A stretch of DNA of 64,000 nt from Sabellastarte sp. h YS-2021 (GCA_964017235.1 OZ024932.1:80293451-80357450), one strand, 5' to 3'. Counted from the stretch's first letter, positions 37,675 through 45,440 are shown. A program made the numbers and translations. The notes: generated from the letters alone by a model not told the origin.

Positions 37675-39696
37675 ATGTCTTCTCCCAGTCAGCGACGGGG
37701 TAGTTGTGGCCACATGATGGCGGGTTATGATTCTCATACATTTTGTGCACGCTGTCGTGACAAGAAGAAGGGTAAGGACCCTTGTGTAGAGAAGGAAGGG
37801 GCGGATTGCCTTCATTGTAATGCCCTTACACCAGAACAGTTAGTTCATTTATCTACCCCGTCTTATCAAATCAAGAAGGAGAAGAGGGAATCCAAGTCTT
37901 CTACACCAGCTAAGAAATCGTCTACAGACTCCACTCTCAGTCCCACCCTTGTGGACCCGTCCTTAGTGACGGTAATGGGGGTTGTGGATGGCCAGGGCAC
38001 CTCTAGGTCGCCTGGTTTGAGTGATCAGCCGGTGGAAAAGAAAAAGAAGAAGGAGAACAAGAAGGCTTCCAGTGAAAAGTCGGTTAAAGCTGACAAGTCG
38101 GTCAAATCTTCATCTCACCGAACCTCTTCTACCTCTAGTACCGACCAGAAGTTAGAAGTAATGGAGCAGAAGTGGTCGGACCGGTTTAACCGGTTGGAGG
38201 CTCTCCTCCTCTCCAAATCTTTAGACCGACCTCAGGAACCTGTGTTTACGACGGTCAAGGTGGCACCTACTCATGCCCCCCCTGCTAGTGTCAGCACTGA
38301 ACCTTTTCTGAAACCAACCGACCAGCCTGTTCACCGACCTCCCACCTCTACTCTACCGGCTACCGACCCTGCTAGCTCAGCTACTGCTTCACAGGCCGGA
38401 TCAGATGTATCCCCGCCTTTTCAACCACCAGGAACTTCTAGTGTGTCCGACCGACCTACTGTTAAGAAGCATGTGCCCGGTACCTTGGATGTTACCAGGA
38501 AGGACACTTCTTCAAGTGACTCGGATGTGGATAGCATCACCTCCGACCGTCCTCCAGTAGATCTTTTCCCAGAAGAGGGCGAGCTCTCTGATGAACAAGA
38601 TGTTTCCCTCACCGACCCGGATCAATCCCTCTCAGAGGAACAGTCCTACAGGGAGACCATGAGGGGCATCCGGTCCTATATGGGATGGAACCACATCCCT
38701 GACATGGACTCTGGCACTAAGTCATCAGACGACAACCCTTTTGCTGGGCCAAAAATGCAGACACCAGGGAAAGTTTCCGTCGCCTTACCCACCGACGAGT
38801 GGTTGTGTAGCAAACTGAGCAAGCTTAATCTCACCTTAACACAAGGTTATCCCTCACGTACCACTGAGGCAGGCACACTACAGAGGGACCAGTTTGTCCG
38901 GACGGCCAAGTCGCAGTCAAAATGGTACAGTTTACATTCTGAAGCTAAAACAGACAGTTCTGACTCTCTCAAGTCCTGGAATACGGGTTCCTCCAGGCTA
39001 AATAGTACCTACCTGAGAATAGCCCGACAAGCCGGCATCGCCTCTAACCCACCTTTGTCTAGGCCCATATCTCAAGAGAACCTCAGAAAATGGGAAAGGT
39101 CGGCCAGAGAGTCCTCTGTAATATGTAATCAGGCGGCCGGATTTAATCGCTGCCTTCTCAAGGTTCAGCAAAGCATGCAATCCCATCTCAAGACCATCCG
39201 GACAGAGTCAAAGGGCAAGTCGGCCAGTAAAGTTTCAACAGCCACTGACGAGCTGCAGTTTCTGCTAGATTTCAACGCTAGTGTGTGCCATGCTATGGCT
39301 CGGGCAATGGAACACTTGACCGACTTTGTTTTTGTCAATGTAGCAAACACGACCTTAATGAGAAGAGACTCCTACCTGTCATACCTGAAAGCCGGAGTCA
39401 AGGCTGACACTTTAAATGCTCTCAGGGCAGCTCCTCTGGATCTAGACACCCTCTTCCCTGATAAGATGGTCAAACAGGCGGAAGAGGACATAGCAGCCCT
39501 AGACAGAAATCGTTCCGGCTCAGTTTACAAGAAAGGGCGATACCACCCTTATGAGAAACATGACAAGAAGCCGGATAGTTCAAGACAGGATAGGCCGGCT
39601 TGGAAGAATATCTCTTCTCATGGCCAACACCGTAGAGGGAAAGGCAAGTACCAGTACTCCACCCGACCAGCCAAGGGCCAGCAGGCTTATAAATGA
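37675..39696 (+). CDS. DIRS-D gag-like protein
   Basis: The 673-residue protein begins MSSPSQRRGSCGHMMAGYDS. The N-terminal Cys/His pattern CGHMMAGYDSHTFCARCRDK, then DPC and CLHC, should bind zinc. A Lys/Ser-rich low-complexity region and a short coiled segment follow (EVMEQKWSDRFNRLEALLLS), then an acidic stretch. The conserved gag domain has SYRETMRGIRSYMGWNHIPD, LPTDEWLCSKLSKLNLTLTQ, VICNQAAGFNRCLLKVQ and DTLFPDKMVKQAEEDIAA, then a basic tail. It is about 10 residues longer than the DIRS-B gag. It ends AAA TGA CAG TCA, and the frame continues open for 1070 more codons after the TGA. Confidence 0.92.
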   Translation: MSSPSQRRGSCGHMMAGYDSHTFCARCRDKKKGKDPCVEKEGADCLHCNALTPEQLVHLSTPSYQIKKEKRESKSSTPAKKSSTDSTLSPTLVDPSLVTVMGVVDGQGTSRSPGLSDQPVEKKKKKENKKASSEKSVKADKSVKSSSHRTSSTSSTDQKLEVMEQKWSDRFNRLEALLLSKSLDRPQEPVFTTVKVAPTHAPPASVSTEPFLKPTDQPVHRPPTSTLPATDPASSATASQAGSDVSPPFQPPGTSSVSDRPTVKKHVPGTLDVTRKDTSSSDSDVDSITSDRPPVDLFPEEGELSDEQDVSLTDPDQSLSEEQSYRETMRGIRSYMGWNHIPDMDSGTKSSDDNPFAGPKMQTPGKVSVALPTDEWLCSKLSKLNLTLTQGYPSRTTEAGTLQRDQFVRTAKSQSKWYSLHSEAKTDSSDSLKSWNTGSSRLNSTYLRIARQAGIASNPPLSRPISQENLRKWERSARESSVICNQAAGFNRCLLKVQQSMQSHLKTIRTESKGKSASKVSTATDELQFLLDFNASVCHAMARAMEHLTDFVFVNVANTTLMRRDSYLSYLKAGVKADTLNALRAAPLDLDTLFPDKMVKQAEEDIAALDRNRSGSVYKKGRYHPYEKHDKKPDSSRQDRPAWKNISSHGQHRRGKGKYQYSTRPAKGQQAYK

Positions 39697-41995
39697 CAGT
39701 CATTGTATAACACTTGTACAGGCAGGTCTGCTGGCCGGAAGCTCCTCACAGACAATAGACAATTCTTTAAGTGTAAAACCTTTGGTTGTTGCAAATGTTC
39801 ATACTGCGCCCGGGCTTTCGCAAAAGAAAGAAATAAGTCCCGGGGCAGCAGTCTGTTATCAGAAAGAATGTACATTAAAATCTGTGAAAAGTGCTTCTTG
39901 TGTCATTCCATTGTCTTATGTTCAACCTGTAACAAGTGTCAAAAATGTTGCCTCAAATCTGCCTGTAGGGGCCAGACTTCAAAACTTTTGGCAAACTTGG
40001 CTGGATCTAGGGGCCGGTCCGAAAATAGTTCAAATCCTGAGAGAAGGTTACACCCTTCCCTTTCGGATCCGGCCAAATCTTACAAGGTCTCCCACTGTCG
40101 TAAGCCGTTATGTCAATCCCCGCAGGAACAGCTACCTGTTGGAGGCATTACATCAGCTTATGGACAAAAATGCAGTAGAATTGGTCCACAATCAAACATC
40201 TCTGGGGTTTTTCAATCGACTGTTTCTAGTTCCAAAACCCAACAACAAATGGAGGCCAATACTGGATCTGAGCAAACTAAACCTTTTCCTCAAGGTGGAG
40301 AAATTCAAAATGGAGACACCAGAAACCATCAGAACATCTCTCCAACAAGGAGAGTGGGTCACCTCAGTAGACTTCAAGGATGCCTACTTCCACATTCCAA
40401 TACAGGAACAATCCAGGAAATACCTAAGATTTCATGTCCAAGGCCGGACTTACCAATTCAAGGCATTGCCCTTTGGTCTGTCCACAGCGCCCATGGAGTT
40501 CACTGTTTTGGCAAAGGAGGTGAAACTGATGGCCATAAACAAGGGTATAAGAATCCACCAGTACCTAGACGACTGGTTGGTGAGAGCCAGATCCCAAGAA
40601 ACTTGTCTCCATCACACCCAAATCCTGGTCAGGATGTGCCAGGACCTCGGTTGGTTGGTGAATTTAGAAAAATCAGAGCTGGAACCCAAGCAGGTCTTCG
40701 ACTTTGTAGGTTACCAGTTCGATCTCAGGTCCGGCCGGGTCAGACCGACCCCGGACCGGTGGCAAAGCCTTCAGGACAAGATACAAGTACTTCTGTTATT
40801 ACCGGCCTGTCCGGTTCGACAGTTCATGTCCCTGATAGGCCTCCTAACAGCCACAGAGAAACAAGTTCACCTCGGCCGACTGCACATGAGACCCCTGCAG
40901 TGGCATCTCAAAAACAATTGGAGGGTACCAGAATCTCTAGAGAAGATTATCCCCCTCCCGAGAACCCTGCACCCTCACTTACAATGGTGGCTAGACGAAG
41001 ACAATGTGCTTCAAGGTCAACCATTACACCCAGTAAGGCATGCTCTGCAGATATTTACAGACGCATCAAAAGAAGGGTGGGGCGCTCACTTAAACGAGTT
41101 CACTGCAAGAGGGTCCTGGTCAGTGCCGGAAAGCAAGCTGCACATAAACTATCTGGAACTCAAAGCAGTGTTACTAGCCCTCAAAGAGTTCCAAGACCTC
41201 TGTGTAGACAAAATAGTTCTAGTGGCAACCGACAATACTACAGTGGTAGCTTACATAAACAAGGAAGGAGGCATGAGGTCGGGCCCACTGTGTGCCCTAC
41301 TGTGGAGAATCTTGACCTGGTGTTCCCAGCGACAAGTGACTCTAAAAGCTCGACACATCCCAGGCCATCTCAATGTGATAGCAGACAAACTATCCAGGCT
41401 GGGTCAGACCATCCAAACAGAGTGGTCCCTCCTTCCGGAGGTTTTTCAACAAATATGCAACCGGTGGCACTGGCCTCAAATAGATCTCTTTGCCACGAGA
41501 TTCAACCACAAGTTGCCTCAGTTTGTCTCTCCAGTACCGGACTCCCTGGCGGTAGCAGTGGATGCACTTACCCTGCCATGGGACGATCTGGATGCATACG
41601 CCTTCCCACCGACCGCCATATTGGGCAAAGTGGTGGAGAAGCTATTGGACTCCCCGTGCAAGAGACTCATTCTGATTGCCCCGGGGTGGCCCAACATGCC
41701 TTGGTTCTGGGACCTAGTGACCATGTCCAGCCAGGTCCCTCTCAGCCTTCCCAACCTGCCCAGTCTACTAACACAGCCCTTCAATCAGATCCCTCACAGA
41801 AATCTGACCAATCTAAATCTCCATGCCTGGCTCCTAGAGCCACAACTATCAAAGAACAGGGCTTCTCTGAGGCAGTGGCAGCAAGAATTGAGGCTCCTCA
41901 AAGAAGATCTACCAGATCAGTCTATGAGGCGAAGTGGACCATTTTTACAAAGTGGTGCGTCACTAATCAGGTGGACTTCAGGGCACCACCTATAA
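39551..41995 (+). CDS. DIRS-D reverse transcriptase / RNase H polyprotein
   Basis: The frame is +1 to gag and overlaps its last 146 bases. The N-terminal extension is of unknown role. The reverse transcriptase spans about residues 190-400: LVPKPNNKWRPILDLSKLNL, the first catalytic Asp in VDFKDAYFHIPI (about 275), LPFGLSTAPMEF, and the catalytic pair in HQYLDDWLV (about 337). RNase H (about 500-620) has FTDAS, NYLELKA, ATDNTT and IADKLSRL. Residues 640-750 (DLFATRFNHKLPQF, LPWDDLDAYAFPP, LIAPGWPNMPWFWDL) match the region where DIRS elements carry a methyltransferase-like domain. I see no DPPY motif, so that activity is doubtful. The start codon is uncertain. Confidence 0.9.
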   Translation: MRNMTRSRIVQDRIGRLGRISLLMANTVEGKASTSTPPDQPRASRLINDSHCITLVQAGLLAGSSSQTIDNSLSVKPLVVANVHTAPGLSQKKEISPGAAVCYQKECTLKSVKSASCVIPLSYVQPVTSVKNVASNLPVGARLQNFWQTWLDLGAGPKIVQILREGYTLPFRIRPNLTRSPTVVSRYVNPRRNSYLLEALHQLMDKNAVELVHNQTSLGFFNRLFLVPKPNNKWRPILDLSKLNLFLKVEKFKMETPETIRTSLQQGEWVTSVDFKDAYFHIPIQEQSRKYLRFHVQGRTYQFKALPFGLSTAPMEFTVLAKEVKLMAINKGIRIHQYLDDWLVRARSQETCLHHTQILVRMCQDLGWLVNLEKSELEPKQVFDFVGYQFDLRSGRVRPTPDRWQSLQDKIQVLLLLPACPVRQFMSLIGLLTATEKQVHLGRLHMRPLQWHLKNNWRVPESLEKIIPLPRTLHPHLQWWLDEDNVLQGQPLHPVRHALQIFTDASKEGWGAHLNEFTARGSWSVPESKLHINYLELKAVLLALKEFQDLCVDKIVLVATDNTTVVAYINKEGGMRSGPLCALLWRILTWCSQRQVTLKARHIPGHLNVIADKLSRLGQTIQTEWSLLPEVFQQICNRWHWPQIDLFATRFNHKLPQFVSPVPDSLAVAVDALTLPWDDLDAYAFPPTAILGKVVEKLLDSPCKRLILIAPGWPNMPWFWDLVTMSSQVPLSLPNLPSLLTQPFNQIPHRNLTNLNLHAWLLEPQLSKNRASLRQWQQELRLLKEDLPDQSMRRSGPFLQSGASLIRWTSGHHL

Positions 41996-42909
41996 AGTCG
42001 GTAGCTGACTTCCTAATGTGCCTCTTTGAGGACAAGAAGTTACAGCCCAGCACCATTGATGGATACAGATCTGCCATTGCTGATAAACTGGGTCCTACAA
42101 CAGTCAATATCAGCAAAGATGATAATCTCACTCGTCTCTTGGAAAGTTTCCACAGAGATAGACCCAAAGGGCGGAGGGGGATTCCCTCCTGGAACCTTTC
42201 CCTGGTGCTACACCAGCTGACAAAGGCTCCTTTTGAACCTCTTAGGGAGGCATCTCTGAAGCACCTCACCTTCAAAACTGTCTTCCTTTTAGCCCTAGGC
42301 TCTGGCAAAAGAAGGAGTGAGATCCATGCTTGGCAGCACAAGAACATCAGACACCAATCCGATTGGTCTAAGGTGTCCCTTTTTCCATCTCCCAGCTTTC
42401 TTTCTAAGAATCAGCTGGCCAAGGAGGGTCCAGAGAGTGTAGCCCCAGTGGTCATACCAGCCCTGGCTCCTACTCTAGATAAATCCCTCAAGTCTGACAG
42501 ATCCTTGTGTCCAGTCAGAGCTTTGCGCTACTACTTGGACAGGACGTCGGACCTCAGACAGAGCAAGGAGTTAGTCTTTGTCTCCTTCAAGAAAGGTTTC
42601 GACAAAGACATCTCCCCTGCCACTATCTCCTCATGGATCAAACAAACTGTGATCCTATGCTATGAGCTCTCTGATCAACAGGCCCACACCCTACATCAAG
42701 TTAAAGCTCATGATGTCAGGGCCTTTGCGGCTTCTAAGGCCTTCCAGTCGGGAATCTCCTTAGAGCAGATCCTAGCAGCCTGCCACTGGAAATCTCATAA
42801 TACCTTCACCCAATTTTATCTGAAGGATGTGGCTTGGGCTGACTCAGAGCTCTACCATCTCGGACCAGTTGTGGCTGCCCAGCAGATCCACCAACAGACT
42901 GGCACCTAG
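39697..42909 (+). CDS. DIRS-D Cys-rich segment plus tyrosine recombinase, frame 0
   Basis: This frame is the same as gag and is separated from it only by TGA. It is open without a stop from 39697 to the TAG at 42907. The first 90 codons encode a Cys-rich segment (KCKTFGCCKCSYCARAF; KICEKCFLCHSIVLC; CNKCQKCC), also present in DIRS-B and DIRS-A. The middle lies opposite the reverse transcriptase frame. The C-terminal 330 residues are the tyrosine recombinase: RSVYEAKWTIFTKW, Arg in GSGKRRSEIHAW, His and Arg in AHDVRAFAAS, His/Trp in CHWKSHNTF, nucleophile Tyr in TQFYL. No ATG near the beginning is compelling. Expression could be by TGA readthrough, splicing or an internal start. Confidence 0.85.
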   Translation, partial: QSLYNTCTGRSAGRKLLTDNRQFFKCKTFGCCKCSYCARAFAKERNKSRGSSLLSERMYIKICEKCFLCHSIVLCSTCNKCQKCCLKSACRGQTSKLLANLAGSRGRSENSSNPERRLHPSLSDPAKSYKVSHCRKPLCQSPQEQLPVGGITSAYGQKCSRIGPQSNISGVFQSTVSSSKTQQQMEANTGSEQTKPFPQGGEIQNGDTRNHQNISPTRRVGHLSRLQGCLLPHSNTGTIQEIPKISCPRPDLPIQGIALWSVHSAHGVHCFGKGGETDGHKQGYKNPPVPRRLVGESQIPRNLSPSHPNPGQDVPGPRLVGEFRKIRAGTQAGLRLCRLPVRSQVRPGQTDPGPVAKPSGQDTSTSVITGLSGSTVHVPDRPPNSHRETSSPRPTAHETPAVASQKQLEGTRISREDYPPPENPAPSLTMVARRRQCASRSTITPSKACSADIYRRIKRRVGRSLKRVHCKRVLVSAGKQAAHKLSGTQSSVTSPQRVPRPLCRQNSSSGNRQYYSGSLHKQGRRHEVGPTVCPTVENLDLVFPATSDSKSSTHPRPSQCDSRQTIQAGSDHPNRVVPPSGGFSTNMQPVALASNRSLCHEIQPQVASVCLSSTGLPGGSSGCTYPAMGRSGCIRLPTDRHIGQSGGEAIGLPVQETHSDCPGVAQHALVLGPSDHVQPGPSQPSQPAQSTNTALQSDPSQKSDQSKSPCLAPRATTIKEQGFSEAVAARIEAPQRRSTRSVYEAKWTIFTKWCVTNQVDFRAPPIKSVADFLMCLFEDKKLQPSTIDGYRSAIADKLGPTTVNISKDDNLTRLLESFHRDRPKGRRGIPSWNLSLVLHQLTKAPFEPLREASLKHLTFKTVFLLALGSGKRRSEIHAWQHKNIRHQSDWSKVSLFPSPSFLSKNQLAKEGPESVAPVVIPALAPTLDKSLKSDRSLCPVRALRYYLDRTSDLRQSKELVFVSFKKGFDKDISPATISSWIKQTVILCYELSDQQAHTLHQVKAHDVRAFAASKAFQSGISLEQILAACHWKSHNTFTQFYLKDVAWADSELYHLGPVVAAQQIHQQTGT

Positions 42910-42973
42910 AGGAGAAATGTACATATGTAAATACTTGTACATATTTGTATATATTGCACATATAATTAAGGAA

Positions 42974-42978
<5 letters not shown>

Positions 42979-43008
<30 letters not shown>
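42979..43008 (+). repeat. poly(A) tract after the DIRS-D recombinase
   Basis: An uninterrupted run of about 30 A lies 70 bases after the stop codon, before the 3' repeats. DIRS-B has a run of about 20 at the equivalent place. Confidence 0.95.
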
Positions 43009-43011
<3 letters not shown>

Positions 43012-43089
43012 CTCATGTACTTCCTCTGGGAGGATTAATTATGGGACTGAACTCATCCCTCTCTTCCCCTACCTCTGAGCAGGTCTGTT

Positions 43090-43108
43090 AAAAAAAGGGG
43101 GGGGGGGG
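43090..43108 (+). promoter_or_regulatory. polypurine-tract-like run of DIRS-D
   Basis: Seven A are followed by twelve G, then CAAGG, about 180 bases upstream of the internal complementary region and directly after GCAGGTCTGTT. The form resembles the polypurine tract that primes second-strand synthesis in LTR retroelements. A function in DIRS is inference. Confidence 0.5.
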
Positions 43109-43284
43109 CAAGGTCGACTCTGACGGTTCCATTCCGGATAACCGGATGATGATATTCGACCATAGCCCTAAGGGTTTAGACTTCAAGGTCTACCCGGGCT
43201 TTAGAAGGCATTGTCACTATTCCAAAATGAGTTCAAGTTCTTTAGTCCCTAGTAACTTACCCGCCGACCAAGCGGTAGTTATTC

Positions 43285-43381
43285 AGCTATTGTCCATTGG
43301 ATAGGATGTATTAACGCAATAAAATTGCAAATTTAATAAGTAAATTAAATTTTTATAAGTTAATACCCTATCCAATGGACA
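43285..43381 (+). repeat. DIRS-D internal complementary region
   Basis: The first part (AGCTATTGTCCATTGGATAG to CGCAATAA) is the complement of the element's left end. The second part (TGCAAATTTAATAAGTAAAT to CCAATGGACA) is the complement of its right end. They are joined through AAT. It is therefore a template of the circle junction, diagnostic of DIRS. Confidence 0.95.
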
Positions 43382-43398
43382 CACAAGACCCTCCCACC

Positions 43399-43425
43399 GA
43401 CCCCGCTATCAGCTTACTAGGGGTC
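43399..43425 (+). other. conserved hairpin between complementary region and 3' repeat
   Basis: GACCCC and GGGGTC form a 6-bp stem around a 15-base loop (GCTATCAGCTTACTA). The same hairpin is found in DIRS-A (near 5947-5970, slightly altered), DIRS-B (near 14080-14105) and DIRS-C (near 27430-27456). Its function is unknown. Confidence 0.6.
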
Positions 43426-43440
43426 TAAGAGTTTTAGACA

Positions 43441-43611
43441 ACGAAAAAGATGCTATGACGTCACGCTGTCTAGACAGGAAGGAAGTACGACACGCCATCT
43501 GGCGAGTGCACAGTACTGGGCCGGCCTAGCCGGTGGAGACACAGGACGTCTTTTTCTGACGTTTGGCGGGCCGGTCCGCGCCGACCGGATAAGCTATTGT
43601 CCATTGGATAG
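43441..43611 (+). repeat. DIRS-D 3' inverted terminal repeat
   Basis: This is the inverted copy of 37381-37551. TGACGTCA lies at 43456-43463 and GTCTAGAC at 43468-43475. Confidence 0.95.
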
Positions 43612-43796
43612 GGTATTAACTTATAAAAATTTAATTTACTTATTAAATTTGCAATTAAATAGAGAAAATAATGTCTAAGAGAAAGATAATGCATGTACTT
43701 TATCTACACCTGGCATGGCCGAATTATGGTTTAGATGTTTTGAATATTACCATGCACACAGAAGTGGTAATACATTCAATGAATGCTTTTGTATGG

Positions 43797-44175
43797 TAGT
43801 GTTACGATCAAAAGTAAATCTGGAAACCGGGTCCCGAAAACAAAAATTCGGCGGAAACCGGATTCGTTCGAATTAGTATACACCAAACTGTAGTCACACT
43901 GTAAAATCTTCTGTACGCGTACATGAACAATTACTTCAACTAAAATGTGGTTTAATTTTTGATAAAATCTTATATTTTGGATATTATTTCACTGTATATT
44001 GGCAAAATATTACACAAGTAAATATTTTTCAGCGTTTATGTGCAATATTTTATACGTTTGAGGTGAAATATGTGACATTTCGGGAACCGGTTCATGGACT
44101 TTTGTCATCGGATTTCGTTTACGTTTATATGAATTGAATAGAAACCAACTATCCGGTTTGCCGTCTTTACCACTA
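43797..44175. mobile_element. hAT-like element with 8-bp target duplication
   Basis: The ends are TAGTGTTACGATC and TTTACCACTA, flanked by TTGTATGG at 43789-43796 and 44176-44183. The uninterrupted target is visible in the related repeat near 12005-12030 (TGTGTGGTGTTGGAGC). The element is 379 bp with no transposase. Confidence 0.9.
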
Positions 44176-44299
44176 TTGTATGGTGTTGGAGCAAAATCTG
44201 TGGCTCACTTGATGAATTTCCAGCTGTTACAATGGGGAGTTGTAGAAGTAAAATTCTTCTAATATGACTTTAACAGTGCTTAATCTGCATAAAAAGACA

Positions 44300-45440
44300 G
44301 ACCCAAAGCCCAAAGGTGCAACAAGATTTTAAAGGTCAAGGTCACTACGACAAGGTCACACCATGATGCTGCACACCTACAACCCCTACCCAATGTCCCT
44401 ACCAAGCATCAACTTCCTACACCTTACGGTTTCCGAGATATAGCCCGGACAAGATTTTATAGGGCAAGGTCACTACAGCAAGGTCAAGGTCAAATCAAGG
44501 TCAGACCATGATGTTGCACACCTACACCCCCCAACCAATGTCCCTAGTAAGTAGTGCTGGGAGATCGCCATGATATTACGTGTCGATGTTCGTATCGGAA
44601 ATTCGTGAACAAACTTCGAACATTTCCGATCATGGAGTCAAAAGTGTAAACCAGACAGAAAAATCAAATATTAAATAACAACAAGCAAAATACACACAAA
44701 TTATCACAAATATAACAAAAATATAACCTAAAAGCCATTCACAGACGTCTCCCTCACTAACAGACCATGCTGGATGTATCTTCACTTGTGATTGGCTCAT
44801 CTTATGATTACCTTGACAACAGTGGGAAAACCCCAAAGTGTTTCTATTTACGTTATTTTTATTGCATTCACAGCTAGTTTTGACATTTTAACTGATAAAT
44901 ATTCCAAATTTTTGCAAAATATTATTCCGGTTAGTGTTTTATTGTGACCAAAAAGCTACAAAGAAATGAGTTTAGCAAATATCGGTTGTACTTAAAGTTT
45001 ACCGGTCATTGATCGGCAATGAGCCAGCGAGCGATAATACCGAAGTTTGCAAACATCGTCCCAGCACTACTAGTAAGTATCAACTTCGTGCACCTCGCGG
45101 TTTCCGAGATATAGCCCGGACAAGATTTTATACGTCAAGGTCATTATGGCAAAGTCAAAGGTCAAATCCCAGTCAGACCATGATGTTGCACACCTACACC
45201 CCCTAACCAATGTCCCTACCAAGTATCAACTTCCTACACCTTACGGTTTCCGAGATATAGCCCAGACAATATTTTCATACTCAGGGTCACTATGGCAAGG
45301 TCAAAGGTCAAATCAAGGTCAGACCATGACACTGCACACCTACACATCCTAACCAACGTCCCTACCAAGTATCAACTTCCTACACCTTACGGTTTCTGAG
45401 ATACAGCCCGGACAAACTTTTTCCCGCCCGCCTAGAGATT
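44300..45440. repeat. GGTCA-type tandem array, about 145-bp units, interrupted
   Basis: Units carry AAGGTCAAATCAAGGTCAGA, CCATGATGTTGCACACCTAC, AATGTCCCTACCAAGTATCA and CGGTTTCCGAGATATAGCCC. A perfect AGGTCAAAGGTCA is at 45298-45310. The hAT-like element at 44552-45069 is inserted in one unit. Confidence 0.9.
44552..45069. mobile_element. hAT-like element, copy 1 of a 518-bp family
   Basis: The ends are TAGTGCTGGGAGATCG and CGTCCCAGCACTA. The flanking 8-bp duplication is CTAGTAAG at 44544-44551 and 45070-45077. A near-identical copy with a different duplication is at 62892-63410. The interior holds no transposase. Confidence 0.93.

Larger units (their letters stand above)
37363..43653 (+). 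mobile_element. DIRS-D: complete, apparently intact DIRS retrotransposon
   Basis: The 6.3-kb element runs antisense to CtBP. It is flanked by ATT on both sides (37360-37362 and 43654-43656), the same trinucleotide found once at the joint in its internal complementary region. The inverted repeats (37381-37551 and 43441-43611) appear identical. Gag, reverse transcriptase with RNase H, and tyrosine recombinase frames are all open with their catalytic residues. An uninterrupted copy of the target is present at 11870-11890 (CAATGTTTAAATCGAG), so the borders are certain to within the trinucleotide. Confidence 0.96.
37244..45430. mobile_element. second composite repeat element, split by DIRS-D and two hAT-like elements
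   Basis: It starts GTACCCCACAGCC at 37244 as at 11756, followed by the same sequence (AGCACCATGAGATATAGAAG; CACTGTCAGTTATATAAAGG). That sequence is interrupted at 37360 by DIRS-D and resumes at 43657 (AGAGAAAATAATGTCTAAGA). Further on come a hAT-like element (43797-44175), a GGTCA array and another hAT-like element (44552-45069). The right end is cut short near 45430. It fills almost all of the CtBP intron between 37190 and 45817. Confidence 0.65.
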
